Source of the DNA: Draconibacterium sediminis
Lineage (GTDB): Bacteria > Bacteroidota > Bacteroidia > Bacteroidales > Prolixibacteraceae
Reading direction: 5' to 3'
DNA: 64,000 nucleotides
NCBI RefSeq assembly: GCF_000949475.1
Contig: NZ_JRHC01000008.1
Coordinates: 62,001 to 126,000, forward strand
Position numbers and translations under genes: made by a program. The notes beneath the pieces were generated by a model that made no database searches, was not told where the DNA came from, and saw only the letters and a program-made list of their open reading frames with translations. Below are positions 24,689-34,025 of this stretch, one piece after another (position 1 is the first letter of the stretch; the number at the start of each line of letters is the position of its first letter).

Positions 24689-25705
24689 TTATATCTCTAC
24701 TTTGCTTTCCCATTCCAGTCCGCTAATATCAATCAGTTTCAGCGTGAATTCATTTGCGCGTTGTAAATCAATTGCGCGCAAATCAATAGCCAAATCGGCC
24801 TTTGCTCCCAATGGAACAATCAAACTGTGTTTCCCCGGCTTTACGTGCGTTACATAGTGATTGGATATTTGATCGACCGGAAACTTAGCCAAATCATCGC
24901 CCTTTTTTTCGAGCAAAATATTTCCTTCCGAATCCAGCAATTGAATCCCGATCAGGAACGATCCATACACATCAACGCCTTCGGTTCGGTATATTTCAAA
25001 CTGTAGGATATTGTTTTCGATGGAGGCATCGCTGATTTCAATTTTAGGTTTCACCGATTTGTTGTGCAGTTTACCATAAACTCCGCCATGAAAAACCTGG
25101 TTGGTAAACAATGTAAGAAATAAAATTCCCAATGAGCCAACCAACACAGCCGGCTTCAAATTCCTTATCGGAAGTTCGCCCGATCCCAGCCACACAAACC
25201 AACGGTTTTGTGTGATCCTGAGCTTCTTATTCAGCAGCAACTGATCGAGCGAATATGCTCCGCTGCCGCTAAAAAACAAGGTGAATCCGGCCGCAATTCC
25301 CAGCACACCGATTTGCCATTCATCGAGGCAGGTTGTTCCAATCCACCCTGAGCCCAACAGAATTCCGGCGGCGAGGCCAAAAACGCCAACACTCATTAAA
25401 CGGGTAAAAAGCCCCAGCATAATAAACAGCCCTACAATAGCTTCAACGATAGTAAAAACTACCATTGCCATCCACAACTGCTCGGGATGCGTAACCAGGT
25501 GCTCGATTATCGGTTTTATTCCTAAAGCGTTGGGCAGGAAATGATTAAATTTTTCGCCGATGTAGCCAACGCCTTCCGGATCAAGTTTATCAACAAGTAC
25601 AACACGGCGCCAAAAGGCAGAAAAGTAAGTCCAGCCAACTACCAGCCGGAGAGATAAGGTGAAAAGTCCGGCTAAGTTTGCCGACTTATTCTCAGATTTA
25701 TTCAT
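24689..25705 (-). CDS. DoxD/DoxA-like TQO-type membrane protein
   Basis: A 338-residue protein. The N-terminal half has four or five helices matching DoxX/DoxD (SLRLVVGWTYFSAFWRR, then LGLFTRLMSVGVFGLAAGILLGSGWIGTTCLDEWQIG). The C-terminal half, after a helix at about 185-210, is a soluble beta-rich domain resembling DoxA. In archaea the two are separate subunits of thiosulfate:quinone oxidoreductase; here they appear fused. Sulfur activity is inferred only. It is 57 bp downstream of the small lipoprotein gene on the same strand. Confidence 0.78.
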   Translation of the reverse strand: MNKSENKSANLAGLFTLSLRLVVGWTYFSAFWRRVVLVDKLDPEGVGYIGEKFNHFLPNALGIKPIIEHLVTHPEQLWMAMVVFTIVEAIVGLFIMLGLFTRLMSVGVFGLAAGILLGSGWIGTTCLDEWQIGVLGIAAGFTLFFSGSGAYSLDQLLLNKKLRITQNRWFVWLGSGELPIRNLKPAVLVGSLGILFLTLFTNQVFHGGVYGKLHNKSVKPKIEISDASIENNILQFEIYRTEGVDVYGSFLIGIQLLDSEGNILLEKKGDDLAKFPVDQISNHYVTHVKPGKHSLIVPLGAKADLAIDLRAIDLQRANEFTLKLIDISGLEWESKVEI

Positions 25706-25762
25706 GTAAAAATGTATTAACGGTTATTAAAATTGACAATATTTGGTGTACGGGAAAAGCGA

Positions 25763-26152
25763 TTACACCATGTCGAATTTTAACCGTTTATAAAGAATGT
25801 ACAGCCGGGTGTTTTCGGCAACAATTTCAGGTTGCGGAAATGAGTATTCCGCAGTGGCTGTTGAGGGCAAGAGTAATTCTGCGCGTTCTACAGCAGTGCC
25901 AAAAAGCTTGTGATCTGAGTTCTGGAAATTACTGCTGATCCGATAATCATCCGGCGACGTATGGCAGTGATGTTCGAAGTTCGGAGTGGTTTTTGTTTTA
26001 TTTAACGGACGCTGATATTCGGCACCAATGGTCTTGAACAAAGGCTCTTTTACTGAGCACGATGCAAGCGAAAACAACGCAATTACTACCAGCAATGCAT
26101 GTTTTACCCACCTAAAATATTGTTGAATGCGTTCCATTAATTCCAGAAACAA
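25763..26152 (-). CDS. Small putative lipoprotein
   Basis: An open frame of 129 codons with a lipoprotein-like N-terminus: hydrophobic LLVVIALFSLASC, lipobox LASC with Cys at about residue 32. The start may be the second Met (26137). The rest is polar with SPDDYRIS and a basic C-terminus, TRLYILYKRLKF. No family is recognised. It lies just upstream of the DoxD-like gene on the same strand. Confidence 0.5.
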   Translation of the reverse strand: MFLELMERIQQYFRWVKHALLVVIALFSLASCSVKEPLFKTIGAEYQRPLNKTKTTPNFEHHCHTSPDDYRISSNFQNSDHKLFGTAVERAELLLPSTATAEYSFPQPEIVAENTRLYILYKRLKFDMV

Positions 26153-26194
26153 AGGTAAGTATAAATTGTTTGGTGCTCAACCTGGCTTGCCCGG

Positions 26195-27217
26195 TTATAT
26201 ATCCTGAAATCCGATTAGTTTCTGCAGTTTTTCGTCCCATAAACGTAAACGCAAAGTTTTGAGGCTTGAGCGAAACGTTACCGGCTTCACCTCTCTGAAA
26301 ATTTTATTTTCGGCGTAACATTTGGGCAAATTGTAGTTGGGTATACGCGCATTAATGTGATGAATATGATGAAACCCGATATTGCCGGAAAACCACTGAA
26401 GCAGTTTGGGAAATTTGACAAATGAACTTCCTTCGAGTGCCAGTTTTGTGTAGTTCCAATCATCGCTTCTAACCCACGATACATCTTCATACTGATGTTG
26501 CAGATAAAACAACCACAGTCCGGCCATGCCAGCCAGGTACAGTATAATCAGCTGAAGAATAAGATAGGTGAAAAAACCAATTGCAACACTCATTCCCGCA
26601 AACAGCATAACCAACGCAATATTGGTGACATAAACATTGTTTTTCTGCTTTTGCGTCATCCATTCTTTCGTCAGCCTGTTTTGAATAAGAAATACATATA
26701 GCGAGCCAATGCCAAACATCACAACCGGATTCCTGTATACCCGGTAATAAAGCCTCCTTTTTTTCGAACTTGCCAGATACTCTTCCTTTGTCATGGTCCA
26801 TACGTCGCCATCTCCACGTTTATCGAGATTACCAACAGTAGCATGGTGTTTCCCGTGTAAGCTGTGCCATTTATCGAAGGGAGTGAAAGCCAAAATGCCA
26901 AACAACATTCCGATATACCGATTGGCTTTGTATGATTTGAAGAAAGAGCCGTGGCCGCAATCGTGAAAGATTATAAACAAACGAACCAATAACCCGGCGG
27001 CAATAATGAGCAGAAATGCAGTGAGCCACAACGAAACCGACAAACTATAAACCAACAATATCCATACGCCAACATACGGAATAAAAGTGTTTATGATTTG
27101 CCACACGCTTTTTAAGGTATCAGGCTTTTGATAGGAAGCCGAATTTTTTATAAAGTTTTGCCAAGGATTATTTGGGGATGTTTCTTTCTGCCGGGTATTC
27201 ATCGATCTACTCTCCAT
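26195..27217 (-). CDS. Fatty acid desaturase (membrane di-iron)
   Basis: A 340-residue membrane protein. The three His boxes are visible: HDCGH (85-89), HGKHH (121-125, with His118 just before) and HHIHH (about 278-282). The hydrophobic segments around 45-80 and 195-225 give the usual four-helix topology. The reaction is O2- and electron-dependent desaturation of acyl chains. A downstream ATG at 27202 (MNTRQKETSP) is an alternative start and gives a more usual N-terminus. Confidence 0.9.
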   Translation of the reverse strand: MESRSMNTRQKETSPNNPWQNFIKNSASYQKPDTLKSVWQIINTFIPYVGVWILLVYSLSVSLWLTAFLLIIAAGLLVRLFIIFHDCGHGSFFKSYKANRYIGMLFGILAFTPFDKWHSLHGKHHATVGNLDKRGDGDVWTMTKEEYLASSKKRRLYYRVYRNPVVMFGIGSLYVFLIQNRLTKEWMTQKQKNNVYVTNIALVMLFAGMSVAIGFFTYLILQLIILYLAGMAGLWLFYLQHQYEDVSWVRSDDWNYTKLALEGSSFVKFPKLLQWFSGNIGFHHIHHINARIPNYNLPKCYAENKIFREVKPVTFRSSLKTLRLRLWDEKLQKLIGFQDI

Positions 27218-27284
27218 TCTTAATGTTCCGTCTATTTAAACGAATAACAGATAGTAGATGTTCGGCAAATTTTCACTATTTCAA

Positions 27285-27319
27285 AAGCGGGAGCCTGATT
27301 TCAGGTCAGACTCCCGCTT
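27285..27319 (-). terminator. Hairpin after the S9 peptidase gene
   Basis: AAGCGGGAG (27285-27293) pairs with CTCCCGCTT (27311-27319), and CCTGA/TCAGG pair inside the loop. On the minus strand it begins 9 nt after the stop and is followed by a short T-rich run. Confidence 0.7.
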
Positions 27320-27327
27320 CTATCGTG

Positions 27328-29709
27328 TTATTTCAGATTCTCTTCAAACAGTTTAAAAATACGTTTGTATTCGTCTGTCCAGCTGCTGGGCTCAACAAAC
27401 CCGTGAGCTTCTACCGGATAAACCGCCAGTTCCCAGTTTTCTTTGCCCAACTCAATCAGTCGTTGTGTTAGGCGAACAATATCCTGAAACTGTACATTAT
27501 CATCTACCATTCCGTGGCACATCAATAAGTTGCCTTGTAAACCTTCGGCAAAATTTATGGGTGAACTTTTTGCATAGGCAATGCTATCCTGTACCGGTGT
27601 ATTCAAAATATTAGCCGTGTAACCGTGGTTGTAGTGCGCCCAGTCGGTAACCGAACGCAAAGCTGCACCGGCAGTAAAAGTTTCCGGCTCATTAAACAAA
27701 GCCATCAGCGTGATAAATCCTCCGTATGAACCGCCGTAAATTCCAATTCGCTCCGGCGAAACATTATATTTATCCGTCAACAGTTTGGCACCATCCACCT
27801 GATCCGACAGATCGAGGCCACCCATCCAACGGTAGATTCCGGTGCGCCAGTCGCGGCCATAACCGGCACTTCCGCGGTAATCGATATCCAGTACTGTATA
27901 ACCATTGTCGACTAAAATATTATGAAACTGGTACTCGCGAAAATAGCTGCTCCACCATTTGTGCGCATTTTGCAGATAACCGGCACCGTGCACAAAAATC
28001 ACTGCTGGTCCGTTTTGCTCCGGCGACTCAGGGCGATACAAACGGGCATGCACTTCGGCACCATCGGCAGCATTAAAAGTAATGAACTCCGGGATTCGCC
28101 AGTTGTATTTATTAAAAGCGTCGGTGGTTGAATTTGTCAGCTGTTCGGCTTCAGCTCCGGCTTTATTTTCCTGCAAATAAAGTTCCCAGGGTTTGTTGGC
28201 CTCCGAATGACGAATGGCCAAATATTTCTCATCAGGAGAAAGTGTTACTTCATTTCCGCCTTCCAACGATGTGATTTGCGTAAGCTTACCACCCCAAACC
28301 GGCATTTTGTAGAAATGCGTCACACCCGGGTGCAATTTGTTGGCGATGAAATAAAAACTTTTTTTATCGTTCGAAATAGATGCTTCCGAAACTTCAAACT
28401 CGCCTTCGGTAAGCGTTGTTTTCTTTTTTGTTTTGCAGTTAACGGCATACAAATGCGAGTAGCCCGACTCTTCGGAATGAAACCACACCGATTCACCATC
28501 AGGCATCCAGCCTATATCTCCTGTCGACATTCCCCAGCCGCCAATTCCGGGGCCTCCGATCCACGCTTCGTCGCGCTGACGATCGAGTAATTCCAAATCA
28601 CCCGTTGCAGGATCGAGCAACATAATCCAGCGGTCTTTATTGTCATGCGACAGCGCAACAACCACCGCCATATCTTCCGTTTCATTCCACACCGGCCCCA
28701 TCAGGTTCACTTCGCGGTCTTCAACTTCTTCTCCCTCTTTTGGCATACGTTCAGGGTAATCGCTCAGGTATTCGGGCAAATCTTTCAGACCGGGAATTTG
28801 TGTTTTATCAATCGTTATCAGCTTATTGTTTTTCACATCAAAAATCCCCATTTCAACCGACGCCTGCGGACTACCTACTTTGGAACGGGCATTCTTTTCT
28901 TCGGTGTACCCCGATTCGGTTACATGATGCGTAACCGAAGTAGCTTTTGCATTCGATGCTCTTTCGTACAAACTGTAACTAATGTAGTTGCCGGTTGGAC
29001 TCAGTGAAACATCACTCAGAAACTTACTCCCTGTGTATATTTTTAATGGTTCGGCTGCTTTCTCTGCCTCCTCGCGGTTTTCGCGTGCTTTGCTTTTCGC
29101 TTCACGTTCCTGCAAAACCACAAATAATTCCTTTTGCTGCTGCTCCAGCCATTTGGCTTGCTCAGATGAAGGCTGTTCCTTTTTCTCGTTCCCCGAAACA
29201 AAATTGGTCAGCTGCGTAATCAGCCCGGTTTCCGGATCGATGGTGAATAGATTATTGTCTTTAGTAAAGGCTATTTTCGAATCGTCTAAAACAAATTCGG
29301 GCGACGAAACACGCTCCAGCCAGGCTGTAAGCTGTTTCTCTTTTCCACTTTTACAATCCAGCAGAAAGAGGTTACCATTTCGTGTATAAACCTTTTTTGT
29401 TTTGTCGCTGTTGTAATTGCCACGACGGCCGGGTAATGTCTTCTTTTCATCCAAACTTACTTTCTCTATTTCTTTGGTCGCCAAATCGTAGGCGAACAAT
29501 GATTCCAGCGTGTCTTGCTCCGGATTCCACTGAAAATAGATTTTTGCGCCATCTTCGCTCCAGCTTATATCGTCCGGCGAAGTACCTATCCATTTGGCCG
29601 GATCCTGCATAATTGTTTCGATAGAAAGCGAACTTTTATTAAGTTGGCTCACCTGGCAAAATCCTGAAAAAGTAAACAGAATAAAAATTGAAAGAATAAA
29701 ATGTCTCAT
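27328..29709 (-). CDS. Exported S9 family peptidase (DPP IV / prolyl oligopeptidase type)
   Basis: A 793-residue protein. A signal peptide (RHFILSIFILFTFSGFCQ) is followed by a beta-propeller with WD40-like strands (residues about 40-500) and a C-terminal alpha/beta hydrolase. The nucleophile is in GIYGGSYGGFITLMAL (GxSxGG, near 640), the acid is likely in MCHGMVDDNVQFQ and the His in VEAHGF. Such enzymes release dipeptides from proline-containing peptides in the periplasm or at the cell surface. Confidence 0.92.
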   Translation of the reverse strand: MRHFILSIFILFTFSGFCQVSQLNKSSLSIETIMQDPAKWIGTSPDDISWSEDGAKIYFQWNPEQDTLESLFAYDLATKEIEKVSLDEKKTLPGRRGNYNSDKTKKVYTRNGNLFLLDCKSGKEKQLTAWLERVSSPEFVLDDSKIAFTKDNNLFTIDPETGLITQLTNFVSGNEKKEQPSSEQAKWLEQQQKELFVVLQEREAKSKARENREEAEKAAEPLKIYTGSKFLSDVSLSPTGNYISYSLYERASNAKATSVTHHVTESGYTEEKNARSKVGSPQASVEMGIFDVKNNKLITIDKTQIPGLKDLPEYLSDYPERMPKEGEEVEDREVNLMGPVWNETEDMAVVVALSHDNKDRWIMLLDPATGDLELLDRQRDEAWIGGPGIGGWGMSTGDIGWMPDGESVWFHSEESGYSHLYAVNCKTKKKTTLTEGEFEVSEASISNDKKSFYFIANKLHPGVTHFYKMPVWGGKLTQITSLEGGNEVTLSPDEKYLAIRHSEANKPWELYLQENKAGAEAEQLTNSTTDAFNKYNWRIPEFITFNAADGAEVHARLYRPESPEQNGPAVIFVHGAGYLQNAHKWWSSYFREYQFHNILVDNGYTVLDIDYRGSAGYGRDWRTGIYRWMGGLDLSDQVDGAKLLTDKYNVSPERIGIYGGSYGGFITLMALFNEPETFTAGAALRSVTDWAHYNHGYTANILNTPVQDSIAYAKSSPINFAEGLQGNLLMCHGMVDDNVQFQDIVRLTQRLIELGKENWELAVYPVEAHGFVEPSSWTDEYKRIFKLFEENLK

Positions 29710-29873
29710 GAGTGCAGTTTCTTTTTTAGTGTTTTTTTTGAAGGCATCTAAATTAACATTTTTAGTAGAATGATTTCCCTGATGAACATGTATATTGTTA
29801 ATTCAAAAAAATATAGTTTTGCAAGGTTAAACAGCTCGTAGCGCATTGCTCAAAAGCTTTAAATGAATTTTTG

Positions 29874-31124
29874 ATGAAGGTATATAAATTTGGAGGCGCA
29901 TCGGTAAAAGATGCGGCCGCAGTAAAAAATGTATTTGAAATTATTAAAAGCGAAAACGGAAACCTGAGCGTGGTTATTTCGGCCATGGGAAAAAGTACCG
30001 ATTTGCTGGAAACATTAATAAAAGCCTACTATAACAGCAACAACGAAAAGTGGACAATCTTCAATAACTTTAAGAACTACCACATTGAAATTATCGGCGA
30101 TTTGTTTGGCGAAAAAGGAATGCCACAGGGTGTTTATGAGTTGTTTAGCGATCTGGAACACAAATTAAATTCGCGTCCGTCGTACGATTTTAACTTTGAA
30201 TACGACCAGATTATCTGTTACGGTGAGCTCATTTCTACCCGCATTGTTAGCGATTACATTACCGCCACCGGATATAAAAATAAATGGATCGACATTCGCA
30301 CCTGTCTGAAAACTGATGACACTTTCCGCGATGCACATGTTGACTGGGAATGGACCGGTGAACTGATTCGCGAAGAGTTCAACTTTTCCGACACAAGCTT
30401 ATACATCACACAGGGATTTATCGGCTCTACAACCACCAACCTCACTACCACGCTGGGGCGTGAGGGTTCGGATTTTACGGCTGCCATTATCGGTAGCTCG
30501 CTGAAGGTTGAAAGTGTGTCGATATGGAAAGACGTACCGGGAGTGTTAAGTGCCGACCCGAAAAAAATGAGCGACACGGTGATGATCAACGAGCTGTCGT
30601 ACAAAGAGGCGGTTGAGATGACGCATTCGGGAGCAAAGGTAATCCACCCAAAAACCATGCAACCGCTGCACAACCAAGGAATTCCGCTGCTGGTAAAATC
30701 GTTTGTCGAGCCTAAAAATCCGGGCACGGTTATTCATAAAATCGATCATAAAATTGAACTGCCTCCGATTTTTATTCTGAAAGAAAACCAGGTGCTGATT
30801 ACCCTTTCTGCTCTCGATTTCTCAATAATCTCGATTAGCGATATTGAGCGGGTGGTAAATTTTCTGATGGAAAAACTGATAAAGGTTACATTGATGCAAC
30901 AATCGGCCATCGACCTTAACATTGTTGCCGATGCTTCAGACGAAAATCTGGAGGATATTTTCAGCGAACTTTCGGGCGATTATAAAATACGTTACAATAC
31001 CGATCTTACGCTGGTAACCATCCGGCACTACACCGAAGAGGTGCTCGACTGGATGGTAAAAGAAAAGGATATTTACCTGGAACAGCACAGCCGTTTAACG
31101 GCACGGATGCTGATTAAAGAATAA
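29874..31124 (+). CDS. lysC: Aspartate kinase
   Basis: A 416-residue monofunctional aspartokinase that phosphorylates aspartate for lysine, threonine, methionine and diaminopimelate synthesis. The N-terminal KFGGASV motif, the middle LTTTLGREGSDFTAAIIG (substrate/ATP segment), the SVSIWKDVPGVLSADPK motif and tandem ACT regulatory regions after about residue 290 are visible. The frame has a TTG three bases earlier, but the ATG at 29874 is the better start. A strong terminator follows. Confidence 0.9.
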   Translation: MKVYKFGGASVKDAAAVKNVFEIIKSENGNLSVVISAMGKSTDLLETLIKAYYNSNNEKWTIFNNFKNYHIEIIGDLFGEKGMPQGVYELFSDLEHKLNSRPSYDFNFEYDQIICYGELISTRIVSDYITATGYKNKWIDIRTCLKTDDTFRDAHVDWEWTGELIREEFNFSDTSLYITQGFIGSTTTNLTTTLGREGSDFTAAIIGSSLKVESVSIWKDVPGVLSADPKKMSDTVMINELSYKEAVEMTHSGAKVIHPKTMQPLHNQGIPLLVKSFVEPKNPGTVIHKIDHKIELPPIFILKENQVLITLSALDFSIISISDIERVVNFLMEKLIKVTLMQQSAIDLNIVADASDENLEDIFSELSGDYKIRYNTDLTLVTIRHYTEEVLDWMVKEKDIYLEQHSRLTARMLIKE

Positions 31125-31125
31125 G

Positions 31126-31165
31126 AAAAGGCTACCGGAAGTGTTATTTCCGGTAGCCTTTTTCT
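31126..31165 (+). terminator. Terminator of lysC
   Basis: Arms 31127-31140 and 31148-31161 pair perfectly over 14 bp, followed by a T-run. Confidence 0.9.
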
Positions 31166-31215
31166 TTTAATTTCACCCATATTCAGAAAAGCGATTGGCA
31201 GCCGATTGACAATTA

Positions 31216-31330
31216 ATACAGATGTGAAATCAAAATGAGTCCTATTTCAGTAAATTCCTACTTTCAACCGGCATTAATCATTGCGATTTCACCGTTTCGC
31301 TCAAGGCTCACACTGAAATACAATTGGTAT
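31216..31330 (-). mobile_element. ~115-bp MITE-like element, copy 2 (inverted)
   Basis: The reverse complement aligns with 12084-12199 over its whole length, with conserved ends ATACCAATTG...TTTCAGTGTGAGCCTT and TGATTTCACATC. It lies between lysC and the adaptor gene. No coding capacity. Confidence 0.65.
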
Positions 31331-31404
31331 AATTTACAGGAATCGATTTTTCTTGTAATTTTAGAAACCCATTTCTTACCTATAAACAAAAACAGCTAAC
31401 TGAA

Positions 31405-32718
31405 ATGAAGCAAAAAAAGACATTGCCTTATATAATTGGAGTTGCGGTTGTAATTATTATTGTGCTTATCGTGGGCAAAAAGCAAGGATGGCTTGGCAGC
31501 GATGTTAGCGTAAAAGTGTCAACCGAAACCGTAGAAAGTAAAACCATTACCGAGTTTATAACCGCCAACGGAAAAATTCAGCCGGAGACTGAGGTAAAGA
31601 TCAGTCCCGATGTGGCCGGTGAGATCGTTGAGCTGCATGTTGAAGATGGCGATGCGGTTGAGCAGGGAAAATTACTGTGTGTTATAAAACCCGAAATGTA
31701 TGTTTCGGCAGTAAACCGGTCGGAAGCCGCCGTAAACTCATCGAAAGCAAGACAGGCTCAAGCCGAGGCACAACTAATTGAAAGCGAACTTTCGTATAAA
31801 CGCTCCAAACAATTGTATGAAAAAGGTACGATTCCGGTTTCGGAATTTGAGTCGGCAGAAGCAGCCTACAAAGTTGCACAGGCTGAAGCCCGTGCCGCAC
31901 AATATTCGGTTTTAAGTGCTCAGGCATCGCTTGATGAAGCTGAAGAGCAGCTGATAAAAACAAAAATTTATGCTCCTATTACAGGAACGATTTCGGCATT
32001 GAATGTGGAAAAAGGTGAACGCGTAGTGGGAACCAGCATGATGGTAGGAACCGAAATGATGACCGTTGCCGACCTCAACAAAATGGAGGTGCAGGTTGAA
32101 GTGAACGAAAACGATATTGTAAAGGTAATGAAAGGCGATACCGCACTGGTAGAAGTTGATGCTTACCTGAACCGCAAATTCAAAGGTATTGTTACCGAAA
32201 TTGCCAACTCGGCAAGCGTTACCGGAACCAGTTCCGACCAGGTAACCAACTTCGATGTAAAAGTGCTTTTGCTAAAAGATTCGTACGAAGATTTGATCGA
32301 TCCTGAGAATGGTAACCTCTACCCTTTCCGCCCCGGAATGTCGGCTACCGTTGATATTCTTACAGAAACCCGCGAAAATGTTATTTCGGTACCGATCTCG
32401 GCAGTTACAACACGGATTAAAAAAGAAAACGGCGGCACCAAGGAAGTTGATACGGATTCGGAAAATTCTTCGGATGACGAAAACACTACACAGCGCGATG
32501 AAAAACAGGAAGTTGTTTTTGTGTATGCCGATGGCCGCGTATTAAAAACTGAAGTAGAAACCGGAATTCAGGATAACAACAGCATTGAAATTCTGAAAGG
32601 AATTAAAGAGGGCGACGAGGTAGTTACCGCGCCTTACACCATTATTAACCGCACGTTAAAAGACAGTATGCAGGTTAAAAAGGTTAGTGAGGAGGAGTTG
32701 TTTACAGCTGAGGATTAA
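31405..32718 (+). CDS. MacA-like efflux periplasmic adaptor
   Basis: A 437-residue membrane fusion protein with an N-terminal anchor (YIIGVAVVIIIVLIVGKKQG, residues 9-28). The lipoyl half (PDVAGEIVELHVEDGDAVEQGKLL), a coiled-coil hairpin (about 105-190), the second half (KTKIYAPITGTISALNVEKGERVVG), a beta-barrel region and an acidic linker (DTDSENSSDDENTTQRDEK) are visible. It is expected to bridge an inner-membrane ABC transporter of MacB type to a TolC channel. No MacB or TolC gene is adjacent: a terminator follows the stop and the next gene is on the other strand. Confidence 0.85.
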   Translation: MKQKKTLPYIIGVAVVIIIVLIVGKKQGWLGSDVSVKVSTETVESKTITEFITANGKIQPETEVKISPDVAGEIVELHVEDGDAVEQGKLLCVIKPEMYVSAVNRSEAAVNSSKARQAQAEAQLIESELSYKRSKQLYEKGTIPVSEFESAEAAYKVAQAEARAAQYSVLSAQASLDEAEEQLIKTKIYAPITGTISALNVEKGERVVGTSMMVGTEMMTVADLNKMEVQVEVNENDIVKVMKGDTALVEVDAYLNRKFKGIVTEIANSASVTGTSSDQVTNFDVKVLLLKDSYEDLIDPENGNLYPFRPGMSATVDILTETRENVISVPISAVTTRIKKENGGTKEVDTDSENSSDDENTTQRDEKQEVVFVYADGRVLKTEVETGIQDNNSIEILKGIKEGDEVVTAPYTIINRTLKDSMQVKKVSEEELFTAED

Positions 32719-32735
32719 AATAACTATAGACAAAT

Positions 32736-32773
32736 AAAAACAGGGTTGCGATTTGATTCGCAACCCTGTTTTT
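32736..32773. terminator. Bidirectional terminator between convergent genes
   Basis: Arms 32736-32751 and 32758-32773 are perfectly complementary over 16 bp with A/T ends, between the adaptor gene (+) and a CarboxypepD_reg-like gene (-). Confidence 0.9.
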
Positions 32774-32790
32774 ATTTATGATTCTATCTC

Positions 32791-33912
32791 TTATTCTCCG
32801 GGGAAATAATCGCGCGAATCAATAACAGTAAGGTTATTGGTGTGCGCCCGGGTCATATCCAGCACGGCTTGCTCCGAAACCTTTTCGCCTTTGTAAGTGT
32901 AGGTTTTATCCAGCGCCACACGTTTTAGCAGAAGGTTTTTATAATCCACTTCAAAGGTGTAAAGCACATCGGTAAAATAATCCGTATTGTTTTGCCCGAT
33001 TGCCAGCGCCCTGCCCTGACGGTTATTTTTTGGCGCCACTGCTTCGCCTTCAATTTTTAATATCGAATAATCTTCCTTATTAACGGTAATTTTTCCTTTA
33101 AACGTACCGGCATAATAATCGCCTGTAGTTGCCAGCGAAGTTACTTTCGGGCTAAAGGAAATCACCCAAAATTCTTTTCCTTCTATTACGGGTTGGCTTT
33201 CCAGTGCCAGCTGATAATCGTTTAACAACGCAGGGCTTAAAACACCCGATGCCGAACGCACCCAGTCGAATCCCAACAAATCGTCGAGGTATAATTGTGC
33301 GCTTGAAAAGCTGTAATCTGCGTCGCTCTGCTCTTTTGTAACCGAATAGTTCCGAGCCTTAAAAGCATCAGCTTTCGAAGGATTTGTGTAACCTGTTTCG
33401 TCGTAAAGCAATACCGTTGCAATTTGCGGCGATTTCACCTGCCCGTTAACCGCCTTTTCTTTTGAATAAGCAAAGTGCATATTAAACGGCCCCGAACCAT
33501 AATTGTATTTAATATTATCTGAAGCCAGGCGCAAAATGCGAATCAAAACTTTATTTTGAGCAGCAACCCCCACCTCTTCAACGTCGTACGATTGCGACTC
33601 TAATTTTATCACTGCAAATTCTTTTGAAAAAAGATCTTTTACCGGAAATTGTTTGTTGGTAAAACCCACTGCCGAAAAGTAAATGGCTTTATCCACCATA
33701 TCTTCAGGAATCTTCAACTCAAAATTCCCCTCGCTATCGCTGGCGGTACCAAAAAAAGTACCTTCCAAACCAATATTGGTATACGAAACCGGGCGATTTG
33801 TATTGGCATCAACCACTTTTCCTTTAATGGTGTGTGCCACCTTCGATCCGCTTTGCCCCAACGCTGTAAGGGCTACGAAAACTGTAAAAATGAGTATAAT
33901 TGTTTTCTTCAT
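32791..33912 (-). CDS. Exported carboxypeptidase-regulatory-like domain protein
   Basis: A 373-residue protein starting MKKTIILIFTVFVALTALGQ, a clear signal peptide, so I chose the ATG at 33912 rather than the first in-frame one at 33954. Residues about 27-110 form a CarboxypepD_reg-like beta-sandwich (IKGKVVDANTNRPVSYTNIGLEGTFFGTASDSEGNFELKIPED), a module found at the N-termini of SusC-like receptors and of free-standing surface proteins. The rest (LDDLLGFDWV, LLLKRVALDKTYTY) is not assigned to a known fold. Role unknown, probably envelope-associated. Confidence 0.82.
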   Translation of the reverse strand: MKKTIILIFTVFVALTALGQSGSKVAHTIKGKVVDANTNRPVSYTNIGLEGTFFGTASDSEGNFELKIPEDMVDKAIYFSAVGFTNKQFPVKDLFSKEFAVIKLESQSYDVEEVGVAAQNKVLIRILRLASDNIKYNYGSGPFNMHFAYSKEKAVNGQVKSPQIATVLLYDETGYTNPSKADAFKARNYSVTKEQSDADYSFSSAQLYLDDLLGFDWVRSASGVLSPALLNDYQLALESQPVIEGKEFWVISFSPKVTSLATTGDYYAGTFKGKITVNKEDYSILKIEGEAVAPKNNRQGRALAIGQNNTDYFTDVLYTFEVDYKNLLLKRVALDKTYTYKGEKVSEQAVLDMTRAHTNNLTVIDSRDYFPGE

Positions 33913-33995
33913 GACCATCAATTTTAAAAAATAAAAGTAAGAAATAAATACCACACCCGCTTATTAAAACGTTGTATTACCCAATTATTATTGTG

Positions 33996-34003
33996 TATCT
34001 TTG
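33996..34003 (+). promoter_or_regulatory. -7 promoter element for the coiled-coil lipoprotein
   Basis: TATCTTTG fits TAnnTTTG, 23 bp before the ATG at 34026, with GTTG about 21 nt upstream as a weak -33. It rules out the longer start at 33972. Confidence 0.6.
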
Positions 34004-34025
34004 TTTTGAACATAAAAAGATCGTT

